NCBI GenBank assembly: GCA_005881335.1 | Contig: VBFV01000076.1 | Coordinates: forward strand, 1-44,275 | Reading direction: 5' to 3' | Length of the DNA stretch: 44,275 nt | Origin: Chloroflexota bacterium | GTDB lineage: Bacteria > Chloroflexota > Dormibacteria > Dormibacterales > Dormibacteraceae | Shown here: positions 29,117 to 37,986 of the stretch, in pieces | Layout: every line of letters starts with the position of its first letter | Position numbering within the stretch: position 1 is the stretch's first letter | Program-made: the position numbers and the translations under genes | Notes under the pieces: generated by a model | Told to the model about the DNA's origin: nothing | What the model saw: only the letters and a program-made list of their open reading frames with translations | Database searches by the model: none

Positions 29117-29617
29117 ATGGCTCCGACGGCACGGCAGCTGCTCGAGGAAGCCGCCGCGCGGGGCAGCGACCTGGAGACCGTCGCACGCGGCGTGCTCGCG
29201 ATGCTTGCCGAGCTGACCGGCCTCAGCTCCACTTACCTGGCCGAGACGCGGCTCACAGCCGACGAGCAGTACATCGTTTTCTCGTGCAACCGCAGCGACC
29301 TCTTTCACATCCCGGAGGACGTGACGCTGCCCTGGTCCGAGGGCGTATGCCGCTTCGTCGTCGAGGGCGGCCCGAACTACACCAGCGACGCCCAGAAGCA
29401 GTTTCCGAAGAGCAGCGTCGCGAGGCTGCTGGAGATCCGCACCTTCATCTCCTATCCGGTCTTCACGGCCGAAGGTCGCTTCTTCGGGACGTTGTGCGGA
29501 GCGAGCAAGGAGCAGGTTGAGATCCAGCAGGAGATCCTCGAATTGATGCGGGAGTGCGCGCTGCTCATCGGCCAGCGGCTGAAACCGGACAGCCCGGCTC
29601 GGTCACAATCTGCCTGA
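29117..29617 (+). CDS. GAF-domain protein
   Basis: SSTYLAETRLTADEQYIVFSCNR...LEIRTFISYPVFTAEGRFFGTLCGASKEQ. Confidence 0.75.
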   Translation: MAPTARQLLEEAAARGSDLETVARGVLAMLAELTGLSSTYLAETRLTADEQYIVFSCNRSDLFHIPEDVTLPWSEGVCRFVVEGGPNYTSDAQKQFPKSSVARLLEIRTFISYPVFTAEGRFFGTLCGASKEQVEIQQEILELMRECALLIGQRLKPDSPARSQSA

Positions 29618-29618
29618 C

Positions 29619-30494
29619 ATGCGACTCCTGACCTTCCGTGTGGATGGAGCCGGCCGGACTGGATTGCTGCGACCCGACGGCTCGAACGAGGTGGTCGAGC
29701 TCGAGGACGTGGACCATATGCTGGACCTCATCGACGCGGGCCCTGAAGGCCTCGCGCACGCAGCTCGGACTCTCGCTTCCGCGCGGTCGCGCAGCCACCG
29801 CCTGCAGGACGTCGAGGTGCTGGCACCGCTGCCCAACCCGCGCGGCAACGTGATCGCCATCGGACGCAACTACCAGGCGCATGCGGAGGAGAGCGCGCGG
29901 GCAGCCGGCAAGACGGTCGACCCGCCGACGGTGTTCACGAAGGCGGTGACGACGATCGCAGGACCTTACGACGACGTCGTGGCCGATGCGGCGGTGACCA
30001 GCCAGGTCGACTGGGAGGTCGAGCTCGGTATCGTCGTCGGACGCGCGGGGATCAACATCCGCCGCCACCACGCCCTCGACCACATCTTCGGATTTGTCGC
30101 GCTGAACGATGTGAGCGCGCGGGACATCCAGTTTGGCTGGGGCGGGCAGTTCTTCAAGGGCAAGAGCCTGGACGGTTTTTGCCCGATCGGTCCGTGGATC
30201 GTCACGCCCGACGAGATCGAAGATCCACAGTCGCTGCGGCTGTCGCTGCGCGTCAACGGCGTTGTCAAGCAGGACGGCAACACACGGGACATGATCTATC
30301 CGGTCGACGCGGTCATCGAGTGGGTCTCCAAGGGCATGACGCTCTTGGCTGGCGCGATCATCGCGACGGGCACGCCCGACGGTGTCGGGTTTGCGCGCAC
30401 GCCGCCCGAATTCTTGAAATCCGGCGACGTGATGGAGGCAGAGGTCGAACGCATTGGGACGCTCCGCAACCGAATCGTCTCGGCAGCCGGCTGA
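29619..30494 (+). CDS. fumarylacetoacetate hydrolase family protein
   Basis: NVIAIGRNYQAHAEE, VDWEVELGIVVGRAGINI, GKSLDGFCPIGPWIVTPDEI, IIATGTPDGVGFARTPPEFLKSGDVMEAEVERIG. Confidence 0.92.
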   Translation: MRLLTFRVDGAGRTGLLRPDGSNEVVELEDVDHMLDLIDAGPEGLAHAARTLASARSRSHRLQDVEVLAPLPNPRGNVIAIGRNYQAHAEESARAAGKTVDPPTVFTKAVTTIAGPYDDVVADAAVTSQVDWEVELGIVVGRAGINIRRHHALDHIFGFVALNDVSARDIQFGWGGQFFKGKSLDGFCPIGPWIVTPDEIEDPQSLRLSLRVNGVVKQDGNTRDMIYPVDAVIEWVSKGMTLLAGAIIATGTPDGVGFARTPPEFLKSGDVMEAEVERIGTLRNRIVSAAG

Positions 30495-30496
30495 TC

Positions 30497-31414
30497 ATGT
30501 TCGCCATCGATCGCCTCGCCGGAGTCCTCGTCGCTCTCGCCTCGCCGCTCAAGCGCGACGGCCGCGTGGACGAGCCCGCGTTCGCCCGCCTGGTCGAGCA
30601 TGTGCTCGCGGGTGGGGTCCACGGCTTGCTCCCGCTCGGGTCCACCGGTGAGGGTGCCGCGCTGGACGAGCCCGCCCGGCGCACAGTCTTGAAGGCCGTG
30701 GTCGGGGCAGCGGCCGGACGCGTCCCTGTGATCTGCGGCGTGGCGCAGCCGAACCTGCAGTCCGCCCGGGCCGAGGTCGAGGCAGCTGCGCGTCTGGGCG
30801 CGAACGCCGTGCTGGTGGCGCCACCGTTCTATTACCCGATGGACCAGGCGAGCCTGCTCGCCTTCTACCGGCGGGTCGCCGAGGCTGCACCGGTGCCGAT
30901 CCTCGTCTACAACATTCCTCAATTCACCAAGGTCGTCGTCGAGCCAGCCACCGTGGCCGCGCTCGCCAACGAAGGCGCGATCCGCGGGATCAAGGACTCG
31001 AGCCGGGACTTCGAGTACTTCGAGGGCGTCTGCATCGCCACGCGTGACGTGGCCGGCTTTCGTGTGTTCACCGGAAGCGACACGATGCTGGTCGCCTCGC
31101 TTGCGGTCGGCGCCGCGGGCACGATTTGCGGCGCGGGCAATATCGCGCCTGAATGGGTCGTGCGCATCTACGACCAGTACCTGCGCGGCGACCTCGAGGC
31201 GGCTCGCGCGAGCCAGGACGCGCTGTACCGGCTGGTCATGGCGCTCCGGGGCGACGTCTTTCCCGGCGCGATCAAGGCCGCGCTGCACCTGCAGGGAATC
31301 TGCGAACCGTGGCCCGCGCCCCCCGCGCAGCGGCTGGACGAGCCCCATGAAGCGCGGCTCAGCAGGCAGCTCGCCGCCTTCGGATTGCTGACGCCAGAAC
31401 GCTCACGGCACTGA
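30497..31414 (+). CDS. dihydrodipicolinate synthase/N-acetylneuraminate lyase family protein
   Basis: GVHGLLPLGSTGEGAALD, PILVYNIPQF, IRGIKDSSRD. Confidence 0.9.
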   Translation: MFAIDRLAGVLVALASPLKRDGRVDEPAFARLVEHVLAGGVHGLLPLGSTGEGAALDEPARRTVLKAVVGAAAGRVPVICGVAQPNLQSARAEVEAAARLGANAVLVAPPFYYPMDQASLLAFYRRVAEAAPVPILVYNIPQFTKVVVEPATVAALANEGAIRGIKDSSRDFEYFEGVCIATRDVAGFRVFTGSDTMLVASLAVGAAGTICGAGNIAPEWVVRIYDQYLRGDLEAARASQDALYRLVMALRGDVFPGAIKAALHLQGICEPWPAPPAQRLDEPHEARLSRQLAAFGLLTPERSRH

Positions 31415-31429
31415 GATCCGACCCCCCGA

Positions 31430-31596
31430 CCATAGCCAGTTTCAGCGAACGTTCAGGAAGTCGGTTTCGAAAAAGGAGGCTGCCATGCGCGCGGTGCGCG
31501 CTGCGCATGGCCCACCCCCCACAGCCCTGGGAAGGCCGGGCGACCCATTCCCGGCTAGGCGAATCATCGGGTGACCTGAGCTAGGAAACCAGCCCC
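31430..31596 (+). ncRNA. candidate cobalamin riboswitch aptamer upstream of PfkB-PsuG
   Basis: 5' half AGGAAGTCGGTTTCGAAAAAGGAGGCTGCC (cf. AGGGAA..GGTG.GAA..GC.GCC); 3' half CTGGGAAGGC...GAATCATCGGGTGACCTGAGCTAGGAAACCAGCC (cf. TGGGAAGGC...GAGCCAGGAgACCTGCC). Confidence 0.65.
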
Positions 31597-31630
31597 ATTT
31601 GGATGGTTTCCGTTTACCTCAATTGAGGTA
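31584..31630 (+). promoter_or_regulatory. candidate riboswitch expression platform / operator
   Basis: GGAAACCA (31584-31591) complementary to TGGTTTCC (31604-31611), then perfect palindrome TACCTCAATTGAGGTA (31615-31630). Confidence 0.5.
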
Positions 31631-31649
31631 CGGCTATCCTCGTCAGGTC

Positions 31650-32489
31650 GTGATCGTCTCCATCGGCGACCTGGTGCTCGACGTCAGGATCGTCCCCGCG
31701 GGCCCGCTCGAGCCAGACGACGATTCACCCGCCTCGATAGCGATCGGGGGAGGCGGCCAGGCTGCCAACTTCTGCGCGTGGACCGCCGCCTCCGGCGAAC
31801 CGGTGCGCCTGGTGACCCGCATCGGCGAGGACGACACCGGGCGCAGGTTGGTCAGTGACCTCGAAGCGCGTGGGGTTGAGGTCCGGGCGGTCTGGGCCGC
31901 CGAGCCGACCGGCATCATCGCCGTCGTGGTCGGGCCCGACGGCCGGCGCAGCATGGCCACACAGCGCGGCGCGAGCGTGGGACTGAGCCCGGACGACCTG
32001 GAGGAAGCGTGGTTTCGCGACGCCGCCCTGCTCCACGTGCCGGGCTACTCGCTGTTCGTCGAACCGATCGCCAGCGCGGCGCGTGCGGCGATCAGGGTCG
32101 TGCGCGAGGCGGGCGGCATGGTCGCCGTCGATCTCTCGTCGGCGGCGGGCCTCCGCGCGTTCGGCCCCGCCCGCATGGCCTACGTCCTGGCGCGCATGAA
32201 GCCAGAGGTCCTCTTCGCGACCGAGGCCGAGGCGGCGACCCTGGCGGTGCCGCTCGACAGCCTCGCGCAGGTCCCGGTCCTGAAGCTCGGCGCCGCAGGT
32301 TCCATGGTCTATGGGCACAAGCTCGCGGCGCCCGAGGTGAAAATGGTCGACCCCACCGGCGCGGGCGATGCTTTCGCCGCCACCTTCTGCATCGCCTGGC
32401 TGCACGGGGCGACGCCCGTCGAGGCGGCCGAGCGGGCTGTCCAGGCAGCCTCGCAGTCGGTGACGCTGGCCGGGGCGCGGCCGATCTGA
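31650..32489 (+). CDS. PfkB-family carbohydrate/nucleoside kinase
   Basis: GGGGQAANFCAW, GEDDTGRRLVSDLEARGV, DPTGAGDAFAATF; GTG 31650. Confidence 0.88.
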   Translation: MIVSIGDLVLDVRIVPAGPLEPDDDSPASIAIGGGGQAANFCAWTAASGEPVRLVTRIGEDDTGRRLVSDLEARGVEVRAVWAAEPTGIIAVVVGPDGRRSMATQRGASVGLSPDDLEEAWFRDAALLHVPGYSLFVEPIASAARAAIRVVREAGGMVAVDLSSAAGLRAFGPARMAYVLARMKPEVLFATEAEAATLAVPLDSLAQVPVLKLGAAGSMVYGHKLAAPEVKMVDPTGAGDAFAATFCIAWLHGATPVEAAERAVQAASQSVTLAGARPI

Positions 32490-32515
32490 GCGACCTCCTC
32501 GCACTCTCACCCGAG

Positions 32516-33361
32516 GTGGCGGCAGCCCTCGAACGCGGCCGCCCTGTGGTGGCGCTCGAGACCTCGATCGTCGGCCAGGGCCTTCCTGCCCCCCACAACC
32601 TGCGAGCGGCGCGCGGCTGCGAGACTGCGATTCGGGACGAGGGCGCGACACCCGCGACGGTGGCCGTGCTGGACGGCCGGTTGCGGGTCGGGTTGAGCGA
32701 CGCCGACCTCGAGCGCATCGCGTCGGGGTCGGTCAAGGTGAGCTCGCGCGACCTGGGGCCATTGGTCATCCTGCGGGCGGCGGGGGCGACCACGGTCGCC
32801 GCCACGATGCGGGTGGCCGCGATGGCAGGGGTCCGCTTTTTGGCCACGGGCGGCATCGGCGGCGTCCACCGCGGCCACCCGGAAGACCAGTCGGCCGACC
32901 TCGAAGAGCTGGCCCGCTCGCCCGTGGCCGTCTTTTGCGCTGGGGCGAAAATCATCCTCGACCTGCGCCTCACGCTCGAGCGGCTGGAGAGCCTGTCTGT
33001 CCCGGTGCTCGGATACGGGACCGACGAGTTCCCGGCTTTTTACTCGCGCCGCAGCGGATGCCCGGTCAGCGTTCGCGTCGACGGCCAAGACGAGTGCGCA
33101 CGTGTCCTACATGCAGCTTGGGAAACGGGCGGCCGAGGCGCCGTCGTGGCGATTCCACCCCCCGCGGATCTCGAGGGAGCAGAAGAGATGACTCTGCGGG
33201 CCGTGGCGGAGATTCGGGACCTGAGCGGCCCCGACGTCACCCCACGCCTGCTGGCCCGCGTGGCCGAGCTGTCGGGCGGCCGGTCCCTGGACCTGAACGT
33301 CGACCTGGTGGTCAACAACGCGCGGGTCGCGGCCCAGGTCGCGCGGGCCTTCTTCGCCTAG
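32516..33361 (+). CDS. psuG: pseudouridine-5'-phosphate glycosidase family (PsuG); start may lie slightly upstream
   Basis: VALETSIVGQGLPAPHNL, FLATGGIGGVHRG, PVAVFCAGAKIILDL, VLGYGTDEFPAFYSRRSG. Confidence 0.9.
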   Translation: MAAALERGRPVVALETSIVGQGLPAPHNLRAARGCETAIRDEGATPATVAVLDGRLRVGLSDADLERIASGSVKVSSRDLGPLVILRAAGATTVAATMRVAAMAGVRFLATGGIGGVHRGHPEDQSADLEELARSPVAVFCAGAKIILDLRLTLERLESLSVPVLGYGTDEFPAFYSRRSGCPVSVRVDGQDECARVLHAAWETGGRGAVVAIPPPADLEGAEEMTLRAVAEIRDLSGPDVTPRLLARVAELSGGRSLDLNVDLVVNNARVAAQVARAFFA

Positions 33362-33377
33362 AACCGCATCGCGGCCG

Positions 33378-33812
33378 CTAGCGCTTCGGCTTCGCCACGG
33401 CCTTCTTCGGCCTCCCCGGCGGCCTCCCGGTCGGGATCCGGATCTTCAGCACCCGCGGCGGCCCCATCATCTCGCACCAGGCGACGACGACCTTGTTGAG
33501 CTCGACCATGCGATCTTCGACCTCGCGCATGTCGGCGAACCGCATGAATCGTGCCGACGGGCCGCTGCCTTCGAGGTGCGGAAAGCTGCCGCGAATCTTC
33601 GCGCCGCGGTTGAACATGAGGGTCACGGTCTTGGCGCCCAGCTGGACGAAATTGGCCATATCGCCCTTGTAGGCGAACTGGACCGTGCCGTGCTTCAAGT
33701 ACTCGGTCATCCGGTCGTCCGACCACATGACCAGATCGCGGACCCGCCGCAGGAGTGGTTCGGCCGGTTTGCCCCTGAACCACCTGTCGACGATCGGGTT
33801 CTTCTTCTTCAT
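33378..33812 (-). CDS. DUF1801-domain protein
   Basis: RVRDLVMWSDDRMTEYLKHGTVQFAYKGDMANFVQLGAKTVTLMFNRGAKI. Confidence 0.7.
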   Translation of the reverse strand: MKKKNPIVDRWFRGKPAEPLLRRVRDLVMWSDDRMTEYLKHGTVQFAYKGDMANFVQLGAKTVTLMFNRGAKIRGSFPHLEGSGPSARFMRFADMREVEDRMVELNKVVVAWCEMMGPPRVLKIRIPTGRPPGRPKKAVAKPKR

Positions 33813-33828
33813 CCAGACGAAAGATAAG

Positions 33829-33856
33829 ACCGGCGGGCCGCGAGTGGCCCGCCGGT
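33829..33856 (-). terminator. hairpin terminator of VOC gene
   Basis: Perfect 11-bp stem ACCGGCGGGCC/GGCCCGCCGGT, loop GCGAGT. Confidence 0.7.
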
Positions 33857-33866
33857 TGTTAATCGT

Positions 33867-34646
33867 CTACCGCTCCATCCTCAGTAGCCCGAAGGACGCA
33901 CCCTGCGGATCGGAGAGGATCGCGAAGCGTCCCCCCGGAAAGTCTTGCGGCTCCAGCATCGACGTGGCTCCGAGGTCGACCGCCTTCTTGTGCGCCTTGT
34001 CGACGTCGTCGACACCGAAGTAGACCTGCCAGTAAGACGGGATCTCCTTGGGCACCATCGGGTTCATCTCCATGCCCCCGGCGATGCTCTCGTCGTTGAG
34101 CTTGAACTCCGTGTACTCGCCCTCCTGGCCTTCGCCCATCGGCATCAGCTTCTCGCCCCAGCCGAAGACCTTCTTGTAGAAGGACTTGGCCTTGTCGATG
34201 CCTCGGGCATTGAGCTCCGCCCAGGCGAAGGAATTCGGCGCGTTCATGATGTCGGCGCCCTGCATCTCCTTCGGCTCCCAGGCCGAGATGAAAGCCCCGG
34301 ACGGGTCCTGGTAGACGGCCATGCGGCCGGACTTGAGGACGTCGAACGCCGGGGCGATCACCTTGCCGCCGGCGGCCTCGACCTTCTTGGCGGTCGCGTC
34401 CGCGTCGCGCGTCCCGATGTAGATCATCCACGCGGTCGGCGCGTTCGGGTCCTGCGCCGGACCGATGCCGGCCACGTTCTTGCCGCCGATGGTCGCCAGG
34501 GCATAGCCGCGCGCGGCGGGATCCTTGGTCAGGTCGACCTTCCAGCCGAAGAGCTTGGCGTAGTAATCGCGCGATCCCGCGGCGTCCTTGCTCGAGAGGT
34601 CAACCCACACCGGCGCATTCGCGACGAATGTTCTTGTCTCTGCCAT
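33867..34646 (-). CDS. VOC-family protein, two glyoxalase-like domains
   Basis: VWVDLSSKDAAGSRDYYAKLFGW and FAWAELNARGIDKAKSFYKKVFGWGE. Confidence 0.88.
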   Translation of the reverse strand: MAETRTFVANAPVWVDLSSKDAAGSRDYYAKLFGWKVDLTKDPAARGYALATIGGKNVAGIGPAQDPNAPTAWMIYIGTRDADATAKKVEAAGGKVIAPAFDVLKSGRMAVYQDPSGAFISAWEPKEMQGADIMNAPNSFAWAELNARGIDKAKSFYKKVFGWGEKLMPMGEGQEGEYTEFKLNDESIAGGMEMNPMVPKEIPSYWQVYFGVDDVDKAHKKAVDLGATSMLEPQDFPGGRFAILSDPQGASFGLLRMER

Positions 34647-34759
34647 ATTCAAGCCTCCTGGAACCCAGTCTGACGGGGGACCTACAACCCATTCTGCCAC
34701 CGGCTGGTTAAAGGACGCCGAAGGAATCTGGGGAGTTCGCTTAGCGTTGTCTAGAAGCG

Positions 34760-35377
34760 ATGTCCCAGCTCGAACCGATCGATCTCGTCATCTTTTCGGA
34801 CTACGTTTGACCCTGGTGCTACATCGACTCGGTCAGGGTCGAACAGCTCGAGCGCGATGGCTCTGTACACGTCACGTGGCTGCCCTTCGAGCTCCATCCC
34901 GAGGCGCCGATGGAGGGGATTCCGCGAGAGGTCTATTTCCGCGGCCGGCGCTTGGAGCGAGCGGAGGAGCACCTCAGGTCGATCGCGGCTGATGCCGGGC
35001 TCGAGTTGCAGCATCGCGACGTGATCATCAATTCCCGCCGTGCGCTGGGCGCGGCCGAGTTCGCCCGCGAGCGCGGCCGATTCGACGAGATGCACCACGC
35101 GCTGTTCCAGGCTCACTGGGAAGGGAGCGGAAAGCTCGAGAACGTCGACGATCTTGTGCGAATCGGCACCGCCGTGGGGCTGGACGCCGCCGAGCTCAGG
35201 ACCGCGATCGATGAGGGTCGCTATGCGGATCTGATCGACGAGCACCGCCGGATCGCATCCTCAGTCGGCATCGACGCGATCCCGGCGCACATCTTCGGCC
35301 GGCGCTACCTGGTCCTCGGTGCGCAGCCCTATGAGGTCCTCAGGCAGGTCGTCGATCGCCTCCATCGTCCGGATTGA
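34760..35377 (+). CDS. DsbA/FrnE-family thiol oxidoreductase with in-frame TGA (34808-34810) at the first Cys of CPWC; candidate selenoprotein
   Basis: ATG 34760 MSQLEPIDLVIFSDYV-[TGA]-PWCYIDSVRVEQLERDGSVHVTWLPFELHPEAP continuing in frame to 35377; family motif is CPWCYIG. Confidence 0.85.
34805..34844 (+). promoter_or_regulatory. candidate bacterial SECIS element (DsbA/FrnE gene)
   Basis: 11-bp stem GTTTGACCCTG (34805-34815) / CAGGGTCGAAC (34834-34844), one U-G wobble, encloses the TGA; 18-nt loop. Confidence 0.6.
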
Positions 35378-35483
35378 GAGAGTCCAGGGCGCGCAAATCA
35401 ATACTTGACACTCGAGCGAGTCCAGACGCGTAATAAGGGGTTGCCGGACGCCGGGGATCCGGGCTGTGGGAGAGGTGTCGAAG

Positions 35484-36992
35484 ATGAGACGAGTCGGAGT
35501 TGGCTTCATCTGTCTTGCGTTGATTGCCTCGTGCGGCGGCGGTGGCGGAAACCAGAGTTCCGGGACACCCAAGAACGGCGGCACGGCAACCATCGCGCTC
35601 GAAAGTGAGCTGCGGACCCTCGACCCGATGGACTCTTCGCTGCTGGTCGAGCGCGAGGTGTTTTACAACTTGTATGACTCGCTGTTCACGATCGACCCGT
35701 CGCTGACGATCAAGTCAGGACTGGTCAAGTCGTGGGACGTTTCCGACCCACTGAACTACAAGTTCACGCTTCAGTCGGGCGTCAAGTATCAGGACGGGAC
35801 ACCTTTCAACGGCGCATCGGTGAAGGCCAACATCGAGCGTTACAAGACCGGCGCGACGTCCCGTCGTAAGTCAGACCTGGCCAGTGTTAACAGCGTTGAG
35901 GTCACGGACGACACGCACGTCGTCTTCCACCTCAGCAAGCCCAACGCCACGCTGCTCGCCACGCTGGTCGACCGCGCGGGGATGATGCTGTCGATTGATG
36001 CAGTCACCAAAGGCGGCAAGGACTTCTCGCTGGCGCCGGCGGGAGCCGGCAGCGGTCCGTTCGAGTTCGTCGAGTGGAAGCGGAACGACCACCTGACCCT
36101 GAAGAAGAATTCGAGCTACTGGAAGTCCGGTCTCCCCTATCTCGACGGCCTCACATACCGCGCGATCCCGGATGTGAACGCGATCCTCGCCGCCCTCAAG
36201 ACAGGCGACATCGACATTGCTCGGGTGATCGCGCCGAAAGACGTGGCGTCGCTCAAGGTCGATTCGAGCTTCGTCTACCGCGACGTGCCCGCGATCGGCT
36301 TCAACGGCTTCGAGCTCAACGCCGGGACGTCGCCGTTCAATGACCCCGCCAAGCGGCAGGCGGTCGCGATCGCGATCGACCGATACTCGATCCTGAAGAA
36401 CATCAACTTCAACATAGGCGTGGTGGCTTACGGTCCGATTCCACCCTCGAGCTGGGCCTTCGACGCCGGCGAGAAGATCTACGACCACGCCGACGCGGCC
36501 AAGGCAAAGTCGATGGCGACCGGGTTCACGTTCACTTTCAAGACGACGTCCGATCCCGTCAACCAGCAGGCGGCGCAGCTGCTCCAATCAGAGCTGGCCG
36601 CGGCGGGAATAACGATGCAGATCCAGACCGAGGAGTTCGCCACGTATCAGCAGGAATGCGCGGCGCACAAGTTCGAGGCCTGCGGCGTCAACTGGTCTGG
36701 GCGAATCGACCCGGACGGCAACATGTATGCGTGGTGGCACACGGGCGGCGATTTCAACGACAGTATGTACAGCAACTCCCAGGTCGACGCCTGGCTGGAC
36801 GACGCCCGCACCAATGCGGACCAGACCAAGCGCAAGCAGGACTACATCAATGCGCAGAAGCAGATCGTGCAGGACGCTCCATACGTCTTCACCACGTTCG
36901 GCGTCAGCGCACAGATCTCCGACACCAAGATCCACAACTTCACGCTCTATCCCGACCTGATGATCCGGATGGCGGAGGTCTGGAAGGGCTAG
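35484..36992 (+). CDS. peptide/opine ABC transporter substrate-binding lipoprotein (SBP_bac_5)
   Basis: Lipobox LIASCGGGGG; LKSGLVKSWDVSDPLNYKFTLQSGVKYQDGTPFNGASVKANIER-type sequence. Confidence 0.9.
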   Translation: MRRVGVGFICLALIASCGGGGGNQSSGTPKNGGTATIALESELRTLDPMDSSLLVEREVFYNLYDSLFTIDPSLTIKSGLVKSWDVSDPLNYKFTLQSGVKYQDGTPFNGASVKANIERYKTGATSRRKSDLASVNSVEVTDDTHVVFHLSKPNATLLATLVDRAGMMLSIDAVTKGGKDFSLAPAGAGSGPFEFVEWKRNDHLTLKKNSSYWKSGLPYLDGLTYRAIPDVNAILAALKTGDIDIARVIAPKDVASLKVDSSFVYRDVPAIGFNGFELNAGTSPFNDPAKRQAVAIAIDRYSILKNINFNIGVVAYGPIPPSSWAFDAGEKIYDHADAAKAKSMATGFTFTFKTTSDPVNQQAAQLLQSELAAAGITMQIQTEEFATYQQECAAHKFEACGVNWSGRIDPDGNMYAWWHTGGDFNDSMYSNSQVDAWLDDARTNADQTKRKQDYINAQKQIVQDAPYVFTTFGVSAQISDTKIHNFTLYPDLMIRMAEVWKG

Positions 36993-37041
36993 CGATTCAC
37001 ACATCGTTCGTGGGCAGGTCATGCCGGAAACCTGATCCGGC

Positions 37042-37986
37042 ATGACCACCTACGTCCTGCGCCGCCTGGTGTTGATGGTCCCGGTTGCGTTCCTGGTCAC
37101 GGTCGGGGTCTTCATGCTCATCCACCTGACCCCCGGCGACCCGGCTCTGATCATCCTCGGCGAAGACAGGAGCCCGCAGGCGATCGCTCAGATCCATCAA
37201 GAGCTAGGCCTGGACAAGCCGTTGTACGTGCAGTACGTCATCTGGATCGACAACGTGGTTCACGGCGATTGGGGCCGCTCGATCACTACTCACGAACCCG
37301 TCGCCGGCGCGATCACGGAGCGTCTGCCGGCAACGATTGAGCTCGGCGTGGTCGCTCTGATCTGGTCGTTACTGGTTGCGATCCCGCTGGGCACCATCGC
37401 AGCCGTGCGCCGGGGTTCGGTCGTGGACAAGCTCGCCACGGGCATCGCCGTGGCGGGCGTTTCGGTCCCGAACTTCTTCATCGGGATCGTCCTGATCTTC
37501 GTCCTGTCGGTTTCGGCCCGACTGTTTCCCTTCGGCGGTTACGTGCCCTTCTTCCAGGATCCGTGGGAGAGCCTGCGCCATGTGGCCCTGCCGGCCATCG
37601 CGCTTGGCACGGCCGGCACCGCGATCAACATGCGCTTCACTCGCTCATCGATGATCGAGGTCCTGGGTCTCGACTACATCAGGACTGCGCGCGCCAAAGG
37701 CGCCTCGTGGCGTCGTGTCGTCTTCATCCACGCCCTCAAGAACGCGCTGATACCCGTCGTGACCATCGTCGGCCTTCAGATCGGCGGCATCATCGAGGGC
37801 GCTGTGGTGACCGAGACCGTCTTCACGTGGCCGGGGGTGGGCCGCCTGGCCGTGGAGTCGATCTTCAACCGCGACTACACGGTCGTCCAGGGCGTCGTCC
37901 TGCTGGCCGCCTTCTCCTACATGGTGGCCAATCTCGTCGTCGACCTGGTCTACGGCTGGCTCGACCCGAGGATTTCGTACGCATGA
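37042..37986 (+). CDS. ABC transporter permease (DppB-like)
   Basis: MTTYVLRRLVLMVPVAFLVTVGVFMLIHLTPGDPA; DYIRTARAKGASWRRVVFIHALKNALIPVVT. Confidence 0.93.
   Translation: MTTYVLRRLVLMVPVAFLVTVGVFMLIHLTPGDPALIILGEDRSPQAIAQIHQELGLDKPLYVQYVIWIDNVVHGDWGRSITTHEPVAGAITERLPATIELGVVALIWSLLVAIPLGTIAAVRRGSVVDKLATGIAVAGVSVPNFFIGIVLIFVLSVSARLFPFGGYVPFFQDPWESLRHVALPAIALGTAGTAINMRFTRSSMIEVLGLDYIRTARAKGASWRRVVFIHALKNALIPVVTIVGLQIGGIIEGAVVTETVFTWPGVGRLAVESIFNRDYTVVQGVVLLAAFSYMVANLVVDLVYGWLDPRISYA

Noticed and set aside
31599-31649. N-terminal extension of the PfkB ORF starting at 31599
   Set aside because: It would run through the riboswitch expression platform and palindrome; family homology begins at VVIVSIGDLVLD (GTG 31650).
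35405-35436. TTGACA ... TAATAA promoter upstream of the peptide ABC operon, plus dyad ACTCG-AG-CGAGT
   Set aside because: Spacer of 20 nt is too long for a standard sigma-70 promoter; insufficient evidence to annotate.
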